A stretch of DNA of 64,000 nucleotides from Mucidula mucida (Eukaryota > Basidiomycota > Agaricomycetes > Agaricales > Physalacriaceae). Location: the NCBI GenBank assembly GCA_015501055.1, contig JADNYV010000023.1, forward strand, positions 62,001-126,000, in the 5' to 3' direction. This document shows positions 56,920 to 64,000 of this stretch, piece by piece. Both the position numbers and the translations under genes were made by a program. The notes under the pieces were generated by a model. That model was not told the DNA's origin and made no database searches. It worked only from the letters and a program-made list of their open reading frames with translations. Position 1 is the first letter of the stretch; every line of letters starts with the position of its first letter.

Positions 56920-57264
56920 ATGAAAGCTCTCGTCTATGACGACACTCCCACACCATGAGCGGCCTATCCCTCACATCTCCAAACCTACCGATGCTATCGT
57001 CAAGATGCTCAAAGCCTCAATATTAGTCAGTGCTCCGTCCCAACTTGAACTCGCGTTCTGATTGTTCTTGTTCTTGTAGCTATTACAACCCGCCTTGTCG
57101 ATGCGGTCAGCACGTGCATGCTCCTCAAGCTTGTAAAATCAGGAAGGATTCGAGCGGGTACTCTTGGAACGCATTCGTTCAAGTTTGCCGAGATGATTAA
57201 TGCGTATTCGACGTTTAGAGCGGCAGCGAAGAATAACGCGCTCAAAGTCATCATCGAATTCTAA
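56920..57264 (+). pseudogene. Zinc alcohol dehydrogenase with the middle deleted
   Basis: Starts MKALVYDDTPTP, then a stop, then IPHISKPTDAIVKMLKAS in another frame: the N-terminus of a zinc alcohol dehydrogenase. It jumps directly to a C-terminal exon starting near 57073 (acceptor cttgtag): ITTRLVDAVSTCMLLKLVKSGRIRAG, THSFKFAEMINAYSTF and ALKVIIEF-stop. The whole catalytic and nucleotide-binding middle (about 250 residues) is gone. The C-terminal exon is still open, so decay by deletion is fairly recent. Confidence 0.7.
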
Positions 57265-57684
57265 TCTTTCTCACCGCCGGTTATAACCGCTCTCTGTCCT
57301 GTATACAATGATCGAAATTCAAGGAATTCCTGGATCTTCATACGCGATTCAATGATTGGTCGGCTACCACAGCGCGTAGCGTTGACTGTTTGCCAGCAAG
57401 GGTGGGATCATTCATTTTGACGCCTAGGATTTGTTTATTGCTGCAGACAGGCGCTGGTAGACTGGGGATAATGCCTAAGAGGATCGCTTCCTGAACGGAC
57501 ATACGAGTTTTCAAAAGTGACAGATACATCTGAAATAAGCGGAGACGATTGGTGAAGAATAAAGCCAGATCAAGTAGTAGACATGCGCGAATAGCAATGC
57601 GAAAGCAGGATTGAATGAAAATGAAACTAAATACACATTTATTAGAGCGATACTATTGAAAGCACATCAAACCAGAACGCACTG
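57265..57684. other. Intergenic, no gene seen
   Basis: Frame 57338-57529 (minus) has no motif. Nothing supportable. Confidence 0.4.
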
Positions 57685-58033
57685 TTAAATTATACTAGCT
57701 CTGCCCAGCGAGGACTTGAAATAATCCATAATCTCCTGGATCTTCTCCTTCGGTGGCGGCCTGAACCGATGCACTTCGGCATTACTCCCAATAGCCAGAA
57801 ACCAACAGCTCCCTCGACGCCTCTTGACAGCAAACAGCTCTGCCGTGACACCCAGCGCGCGAGTCGGCTCGACATAGGCGAGCTCGCCAGTGATCTCAAC
57901 AATCATCGCCGCGTCGTCTGGCGCGTCTCCCCGCCCGTATTCCTCTTCCCCGTATCCAACGCTCGCGGCCTATCTTGAGGAGATTGCCATCGGTGATTGC
58001 GAATCCAAATACACAGCGTTCGGGGTCGACCAT
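57685..58033 (-). CDS. Small protein of unknown function, frame uncertain
   Basis: The minus-strand start MVDPERCVFGFAITDGNLLKI runs into a second frame with VGYGEEEYGRGDAPDDAAMI, ITGELAYVEPTRALGV, CWFLAIGSNAEVHRF and IQEIMDYFKSSLG, ending at 57685. The two frames are offset by one base near 57970 and no intron fits. The acidic and hydrophobic pattern looks like a real folded protein of about 115 aa. I do not recognise the family. Either a one-base sequence error or a decaying gene. Confidence 0.5.
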
Positions 58034-58521
58034 AATATTATATCTAGACTAGGGATACGGTAAAGAAAACAAGGAAGACGAAAAAAGAACGCGAACCGCA
58101 CCAGGAGTGTGTTGAGTAGATGGTAGATGTTCGTTGCGGATGATGATGGTCGGTGCTAATGTTGATATTTGCAGGGCCGAGCCTTTAAAGGTCACCCCAC
58201 CCCCCCCCCCCCCCGCGCGACCCAGATCGACATTGTCATTCATTGCGGGCCATAATGCAAAGAGCGACAAAGGAATTTCCACGGCCAAAGTGCGCTGAAT
58301 TTCCTTTAGACGGCCATTGTCTTGACTCTGTTCGCGCCAAGGACAGTAGAACTCATCTTTGACTTACTACTTTCTTTTGTAGTGGGGTCACTTCAATGTG
58401 ATTCTCCTTGAACAATGCTAAGAAACCTCCGCACTTTTGAGTCTGATGCCTGCTCTTTGTCGACGTTGCTCCAAGTATAAAGCCTTGGGACGATCCACCA
58501 GGAATACCATTTCTCTCTATC
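58034..58521. other. Intergenic with a poly-C tract
   Basis: Divergent promoters of the two small flanking genes; holds the C15 run at 58200-58214. No gene. Confidence 0.4.
58200..58214 (+). repeat. Mononucleotide run C15
   Basis: Fifteen consecutive C, preceded by CCCCA. Long C/G runs are prone to length error in sequencing and slippage in the cell. Confidence 0.9.
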
Positions 58522-59265
58522 ATGGCACGCGTCCCATGGACCGAATTTCTTCTTCGATGCTTGTTCTGCTGCGCCTATGGTTTCTCGTACTCTCTCAATA
58601 TTCGAAACGTGGAGTACTATTGGTACCCATTGTGGAACCACGTCCTACTCGAGATCATTCCACCAAAGCGCCCAGATCTCGTAGTCGCCCCGCAGCTCCT
58701 CCTCTGGATCGATCTCGACGCCCCGGGAGACGACGAGCCAGAGGCCGAGTCATCTGTGCCGACAGAGGAAGAGAATGAGCAGCAGTTTGACGACGACGAC
58801 GACGGCGACCAAAACGAGGTCGGCGATATATCATTCCACTCCATGCACACCATCCCCGCCAGCAGACGGAGAAATGAGCAAATCACCGACCTAGCTATAG
58901 TCCATCGATTCAAAGAAGCGACGAAGCTGAGAAGAGAGAAGATTCAGCGCAAGCTACTCACTAACGTTCAACTCGCCCAAAGTTCACTCACCACATATCC
59001 TTCCGCCAACTCCAACGTCTTACAAATCCTCTCCTGCCCCAACACCCCCCTCAACTGCTTATTTAGCGAAATCTCCTTATCATCAACCCTCACCACCCGT
59101 CCCCCAAATACCCTTCCAAAGGAAACCTTTTGTCCTGGCTCCACACAACACCCTTCATCGTCGCATAACACTCTGCTCAAGCCGCATGCCCAGGACACCC
59201 CCCCTGTATCCTCAGCGTACTCACATCCTTCCCATAAAAGCACTTTGCCACACTTTCGTCCGTAG
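58522..59265 (+). CDS. Acidic protein of unknown function with a Cys/aromatic N-terminus
   Basis: Starts MARVPWTEFLLRCLFCCAYGFSY. The first 60 residues are hydrophobic and aromatic (NVEYYWYPLWNHVLLEII), then comes a strongly acidic stretch (EEENEQQFDDDDDGD) and a basic, helical segment (HRFKEATKLRREKIQRKLL). From about residue 150 (58968) the frame runs antisense through a DUF6535 pseudogene and turns Ser/Pro/Thr-rich, so only the first part is likely native. No family recognised. The CC pair near residue 16 could be a lipidation site, but this is a guess. Confidence 0.5.
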   Translation: MARVPWTEFLLRCLFCCAYGFSYSLNIRNVEYYWYPLWNHVLLEIIPPKRPDLVVAPQLLLWIDLDAPGDDEPEAESSVPTEEENEQQFDDDDDGDQNEVGDISFHSMHTIPASRRRNEQITDLAIVHRFKEATKLRREKIQRKLLTNVQLAQSSLTTYPSANSNVLQILSCPNTPLNCLFSEISLSSTLTTRPPNTLPKETFCPGSTQHPSSSHNTLLKPHAQDTPPVSSAYSHPSHKSTLPHFRP

Positions 59266-60580
59266 CCACCATCAAGAACAACATAATGAGATCCCTCGAC
59301 TTGTGAATGTACTCCACGTATTCATCGCGCGCCTCAAGGCAAGCCAGCAAGTGCTTGCACGACGACACAGTGACGACACGTCAAACAGCCAGTCGAGAGC
59401 GTCGACGGCGAGCATGTCGTAGTTGTCCGAAACCACTTTGGTCTCTGATTCCCTCAATGAACCGCGACTCATTTTGCTCTGTAGGCGTTGCGTGGGTGAG
59501 GATATGTGGGCGTATTGAGCTGGCCGTCAGGAAAGCATAATGCACAAAGCTGGTGAGGGCATTGCGGATAGAATATGGGCATGGCGTTGCTGATGAAATA
59601 CAACTCTGTGACAATGATGGTGATGTGATCGATGGCCCAAGCCAGCGATGTACGGAGCAGAACGAAGAAAGGTTGAGACCCGCAAGAGAAAGGGCTAGCG
59701 AAGCGTGCATGATGATGGGGAGAAAACCAACAATCACGCTCACGCGTCATTTCTCCAGGTCCATGAAGCGGTATCGGCGAACATGGCTACGTGTGCCGGG
59801 GGTTCCAGACGGGAGCGAGGTGTAGTCTGGTACGGGCATTGGTGATAGAATATGTTGCTGATGAAATACAAGACGGTGACGCCGACGTTGATGATACCGA
59901 TGGCCCAAGCCAACGATGTACGGAGCGGAATGAAGAAGAGGATAAGACCACCGAGGAAAAGGCCCAGCGAAGCGTGCAGTGAGCAGGCCAATAATCGCGT
60001 TCACGCGCCATTTCTCTAGGCCCGTTAAGCGGTATTGGCGGATGTGCTACGCGTCCCGGGAGTTCCGGAAGGCAGCGACGTGTAGTGGTGCAGCCACTGC
60101 TTCACCAGCACAGCGGCGAGAGCTACAACAAGGCTCGCGGCGAGACTCGGCCCAGAGTCCGTTAATCCACACCGTGATTGTGTCGGGGCTCTACGCGATA
60201 GTGGGATCAACCGACGGAACCGCGAGATTGGGACCGGATGAGCCCGTGGCCATGGAAAGCTGAACGAGCATGAGAATAGCGGTCATCTGCGAGAAATCTC
60301 CTTGCAGCTTCTGCGAGATCTGCACCAGGAAGGACGTGACGACCTGTCGTTTCCCTTCATTAGCAATCATACAGACGCGTCAAAACGAAGGAAACACACA
60401 CAAATACGAGCATCACATCGAGACCATCACGGGATTGACCAACCATGACTGCGTCGTAAGCCGCGGCCTCCTCCTCGTACGTACGCCAGACCCGCGCATT
60501 GGGCGCGACGTCCTGACAGTAGGGATCATCGGGAAAACGCTCCCTGAATTGTCCTTGAAAATGGGATGCCGTGGTCTTTG
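58968..60580 (-). pseudogene. DUF6535 pseudogene with internal duplication and deletion
   Basis: On the minus strand the order is: N-terminal exon with FPDDPYCQDVAPNARVWRTYEE-type sequence (about 60540-60420), intron, VVTSFLVQISQKLQGDFSQM (about 60340-60280), the DUF6535 core VKQWLHHYTSLPSGTPG (about 60120-60050), TM helices, then the TM region repeated once more (to about 59540). After a deletion of most of the body, the C-terminus appears: ARDEYVEYIHKSRDLIMLFLM (about 59330-59260) and FGGRVVRVDDKEISL (about 59115-59070). Stops (for example in the VDPTIA-stop segment) and frame changes make it dead. It is closest to the gene at 61537-64000. Confidence 0.8.
59540..60085 (-). repeat. Internal tandem duplication of the DUF6535 membrane region
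   Basis: Two copies, offset by about 259 bp, of the segment from SLPSGTPGT through the third and fourth TM helices (about 60085-59825 and 59825-59540). Copy junction: the fourth-helix sequence ending CPYQT runs straight into a new SLPSGTPGT segment. Confidence 0.65.
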
Positions 60581-60890
60581 GTCATCTTGCTTCTTGCTTC
60601 AACGCAAGTATAGTCTTTGCCGGGCGCGGTGGGGTGGGCTCGGAGTCAAACAAACATCGGGCAAGGCGAACTGTCAGGCGGAGATGCCTCTTGTTGATTC
60701 GACTGTGTGAGCATGGGCTGATAAAGAGTCACTTGGTAGGTTGCAAGGTGCAAGTTGGTGCCTACGTAGCGGGAGGAAGTAGGGCATCTATGGCCTGGAG
60801 TTCCGAGTCCACGTGGTGTCAGCCATTCCTCTCATCAATGCCACATAACACGCGCTCAACACATAGAGCGGCGAATATTGTTGCGGAACT

Positions 60891-61345
60891 TTACGGCACA
60901 AGTCCAATATGTTCCTCAAATCCTGCAGCTTCCTGCCACGCGTCTAATTTTACCGTAGCCAGCATCTCCAATTTGTGGATGTACTCCGCAAATTCCACCT
61001 GCACCTCTAAAGGCAAAGAGGACAAACCGCTGATATAGGCGTTCACAACGTACGCCTGGTAGCGATAGGTCGGTGAACAAAATTCTGGGGATTCATGTTC
61101 TGACACTCACGACTATATCCGATGGTGCGCAAGGTTTTCCTCGCATAACACAGTCTCCGCAGCCTCTCAAATGGACTGCCGTGGAAAACTGCGTATGCCG
61201 AGTAAATCTCGCGCACGACATCGTAAGTGACGTTGTTTAGAAGCTCGTGCGACGCGAGACTGCTCATATTTGTCGAGTAACATTTAGACTCTGCTGTCAT
61301 CGTAACATAGGTGCCAAGTAGTCGATGTGGGAAACCCCCAAAATG
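60891..61345 (-). pseudogene. DUF6535 C-terminal fragment
   Basis: The minus strand encodes YISGLSSLPLEVQVEFAEYIHKLEML, which matches YIHGLSFLPLEARAEYVEYIH of the neighbouring gene, preceded by a diverged stretch with HELLNNVTYDVVREIYSAY. No membrane domain and no family tail nearby. A short remnant of a third copy in this cluster. Confidence 0.55.
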
Positions 61346-61536
61346 TATGATTATCAACAACCTTCAAAGTATTGTGGTCAAAGCTTGAATACCCCAGTCA
61401 ATTTCTCGAAACGAAGTAAATCGACTTACAAGCGAACGTCTGTCGTTCGCAGCCTCCAACTCGGCTAAGCAACAAAGCCACTGCAAGAGAAAGGATGAAG
61501 CGTAAGCCTACCAAGTCAAAGCCCTGCACTTGCCCC

Positions 61537-64000
61537 CTACATCGCCGGGAGCTGGCGCACCACATTTCCTTCAACAAGTTCCGCCAACTCCAACCTCGCA
61601 CGAACCCGCTCTTGTCTCAACATCGCCTTTAACTGGTCATCCAAAGAAATCTCCACATTATCAACCCTCACCACCCGTCCCCCAAAAAACCCTTCCAAAG
61701 GAAACCTGACGACACCCTCAGGATCCCGGCTCCACGCCACAACACCCTTCAACGTCGCATAACACTCTGCCCACGCCGCATGCCTAGGACACACCCTCAT
61801 CAACGCTCGTATCCTCGGTGTACTCATATCGTTCCCATAAAAGCACGCCGCCACACTTTCGTCCATAGCCACCATCAAGAACAGCATAATGAGATTCCTC
61901 GGCGCGTGAATGTACTCCACGTATTCAGCGCGCGCCTCAAGCGGTAGAAAAGACAAGCCGTGGATATAGCCATGCATAGTAAACACCTGGCTCACAGAGG
62001 TGAACCAAGTGAGGGCGGTGTACGTTTGCTTGTTCATGTCCACCAGCCATGACTCCGAGAGAAGCTTGAACCAGTCCCCAGCGAAAAACGCACGGTACAC
62101 GGCTTCGTCGCCGGCGGCGAGACGGGAGGATAAGACACCAAGCATATCGTCCGTCACCAAATTGAGGTCGCGCGGGGACTCGGCCGGGCGCCAGATCCCG
62201 AGGTCCTGGGAAAGGTGTTGTGCGGGGACATGTAAAAGCCTCTCGAGAGACGCCGGCGGCAGAGCGAAATGGGAGTCCAAGAACACCGCACAGAGTTGAA
62301 CAGTTTGGTGTAGACAATGAACGAGAAGGGTCTTAACGAGGCCGTTCTCCCAATACTGAGGCCTATGCTCACAAACTGGCGTGGTATCGATGACGCTGAT
62401 GAGTAAGTTGAATATGGCACCCAGGAACTCTTGTTGCTCATAGTCATCCAAGGCGTGTTCGGAAAAGTCGTTGGTGAGGATATCGTCGAGATAATTTAGA
62501 GCGCAGTCGACGAGATGCAAGTGACGCCAACCATTGAATTCATCCCAATGAGTTGAGAAAAGCCGCGCCACGCGGGAGACACCAAATTTCCCAACCGCCA
62601 GGACGAGTCGGTAGGAGGGCGAGAATGATAGAGGGAGGGAGTCGTAGATAGAAAGCATCTTGAGTAGATGATCTTGAACGAAAATATTTGTTTCCTTCTG
62701 CACTCCAGAACCCCAAAGATCCTTCAGCGTTGATTGCACTTGGAGAACATTCTCCAAGGTCAAAGGAACATTCTTCGTCCGGTTGCGATATTCAGGATCC
62801 AGCGTCTTTCTACGCGCAGCATGAAGACACATATCAATGACAGTCGCGCATTCCATGCTGTCGTCGAGGTGTTCCGGAGCAAGCACATCGCATGCAATCG
62901 CAAGTTCAAAGAGATGGACGCACACGAGCCGATGGAGCTCGACATCACGGTGCTCATATATAAATGTCCGCAGAGTCGTCCGAGCCATGGTTGCATCCTC
63001 AAGCACGGAGCGCGCTGTAAGCCACAAGGATGCCCCCAAATGCGGCTCATCACGACTGTCATTGATCACCTCAAACCAATCTTCAGGAGAGTTCTCTGTC
63101 TTCCTGGGCGGAAATAAGAATGCCCGGTTGAGGCGATCACAAACACTCTCGCAGCCGACTGTGCACTTGAGCGAGTGCGATTTGGGGTCTATGCTGCTGA
63201 AGAATGTGTCGCCAAGGGTGTCAGCAGAGCGCGTGAATAAACCGCTGCGAACTCGTCGCATCTCGTCCTGGTCACGCCAGATGTCCATGGTGTAAGACTG
63301 TACGCACTCGGGGAGTCCACCAAGTGCTTGCACGACGACACTGTGGACGGTGGGGTTCGACGATATGCCGAATAGCCAGTCGAGAGCGTCGACGGAGAGC
63401 ATGTCGTAGTTATCCGAAACCATCTTGGTCTCTGATTCTCTCAACGAAACGCGCCTCTTTGGCTTTTTCTGAGCGAGGAAATGTTGGCGTATTGAGCTGG
63501 CTGCTAGGAAAGCATAATGCGCAAAGCTGGTGAGGGGGGTCTGGTACGGGCATTGGGGATAGAATATGGGCATGACGTTGCTAATGAAATACAGCGCTGT
63601 GACAATGATGGTGATGACACCGATGGCCCAAGCCAGAGATGCACGGAGCGGAACGAAGAAGAGGATGAGACCCGCAAGGAAAAGGGCCAGCGAAGCGTGC
63701 ATGATGATGGGGAGGAGACCAATAATCACGCTCACGCGCCATTTCTCCAAGCCCATAAAGCGGTATTGGCGGACGTGGCTACGCGTGCCGGGTGTTCCAG
63801 ATGGAAGCGAGGTGTAGTGGTGCAGCCACTGCTTGACCAGCACGGCGGCGAGAGCTACGACGAGGCTCGCAGCGAGACTCACGGCCCAAAGTCCGTTGAT
63901 CCAAACGGTGATACTATCGGGCGTGAATGATGAGGTGGGGTCGACCGAGGGGGCTGTGAGGTTGGGACCAGATGAACCCGCAGCCATGGAAAGCTGGACA
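61537..64000 (-). CDS. DUF6535 membrane protein, near complete (N-terminus beyond window)
   Basis: One open exon of 820 codons from the right edge to TAA/TAG at 61537; the first exon lies outside. The visible N-terminal part holds the family core: ITVWINGLWAVSLAASLVVALAAVL, VKQWLHHYTSLPSGTPGTR, KWRVSVIIGLLPIIMHASLALFLAGLIL, then LRASLAWAIGVITIIVTALYFI, making three to four TM helices. The soluble body begins LSVDALDWLFGISSNPTVHS and AALGGLPE-like motifs, and ends FPLEGFFGGRVV...LPAM. The protein is the reference copy for the other five DUF6535 pieces in this window. Function unknown; membrane location inferred. Confidence 0.9.
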   Translation of the reverse strand, partial: VQLSMAAGSSGPNLTAPSVDPTSSFTPDSITVWINGLWAVSLAASLVVALAAVLVKQWLHHYTSLPSGTPGTRSHVRQYRFMGLEKWRVSVIIGLLPIIMHASLALFLAGLILFFVPLRASLAWAIGVITIIVTALYFISNVMPIFYPQCPYQTPLTSFAHYAFLAASSIRQHFLAQKKPKRRVSLRESETKMVSDNYDMLSVDALDWLFGISSNPTVHSVVVQALGGLPECVQSYTMDIWRDQDEMRRVRSGLFTRSADTLGDTFFSSIDPKSHSLKCTVGCESVCDRLNRAFLFPPRKTENSPEDWFEVINDSRDEPHLGASLWLTARSVLEDATMARTTLRTFIYEHRDVELHRLVCVHLFELAIACDVLAPEHLDDSMECATVIDMCLHAARRKTLDPEYRNRTKNVPLTLENVLQVQSTLKDLWGSGVQKETNIFVQDHLLKMLSIYDSLPLSFSPSYRLVLAVGKFGVSRVARLFSTHWDEFNGWRHLHLVDCALNYLDDILTNDFSEHALDDYEQQEFLGAIFNLLISVIDTTPVCEHRPQYWENGLVKTLLVHCLHQTVQLCAVFLDSHFALPPASLERLLHVPAQHLSQDLGIWRPAESPRDLNLVTDDMLGVLSSRLAAGDEAVYRAFFAGDWFKLLSESWLVDMNKQTYTALTWFTSVSQVFTMHGYIHGLSFLPLEARAEYVEYIHAPRNLIMLFLMVAMDESVAACFYGNDMSTPRIRALMRVCPRHAAWAECYATLKGVVAWSRDPEGVVRFPLEGFFGGRVVRVDNVEISLDDQLKAMLRQERVRARLELAELVEGNVVRQLPAM

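Overview
This window looks like a piece of a mushroom-forming basidiomycete (Agaricomycetes) chromosome. Genes are split by many short introns (mostly 45-60 bp, GT-AG, two GC-AG). There are several members of families typical of Agaricomycetes: DUF6535 membrane proteins, TPR-CHAT proteins, an AA9 lytic polysaccharide monooxygenase, an intradiol dioxygenase and small secreted Cys-rich proteins. There are no operons or bacterial signals. I saw no tRNA, rRNA or CRISPR.

Layout, left to right. 0-5 kb: the C-terminal end of a DUF6535 gene, a secreted intradiol dioxygenase, and a tandem pair of small unknown genes, the first dead. 5-20 kb: a RING-finger gene, a 1,189-residue TPR-CHAT protein, a second RING gene, a small secreted Cys-rich protein, a small unknown ORF and a third RING gene. 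20-28 kb: a decayed SEC61-beta copy, a RING fragment, an intact short RING gene, a SET-domain gene with a duplicated 3' end, a secreted protein, and a RING gene that has lost a zinc ligand. 29-32 kb: a DUF6535 gene whose 3' end has been replaced by the tail of an adenylate-forming (NRPS-like) reductase. 33-41 kb: a small membrane protein, a glycerol-3-phosphate acyltransferase, an AA9 LPMO and a DUF4419 protein. 41.5-46.7 kb: a complete Ty1/copia retrotransposon with apparently identical 236-bp LTRs and a 5-bp target duplication. 47-49 kb: a decayed DUF6535 gene of another subfamily. 50-55.5 kb: a RING gene, a cyanase-HTH-like miniprotein and a VAMP7-like R-SNARE. 55.8-64 kb: fragments of an alcohol dehydrogenase and of the SNARE, two small unknown genes, and a cluster of one near-complete and two broken DUF6535 genes that runs off the right edge.

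Two patterns tie the window together. First, six intact or nearly intact members and one fragment of one RING-finger family are scattered over 47 kb. They share intron positions, and three of them carry a 4-nucleotide micro-exon at the same place. Second, most apparent frameshifts in otherwise well-conserved genes have the same sign (one base missing), often beside a short homopolymer, which suggests base-calling errors as well as real decay. The region looks like a birth-and-death zone of RING and DUF6535 families mixed with housekeeping genes (SNARE, acyltransferase) and wood-decay genes (AA9, intradiol dioxygenase).
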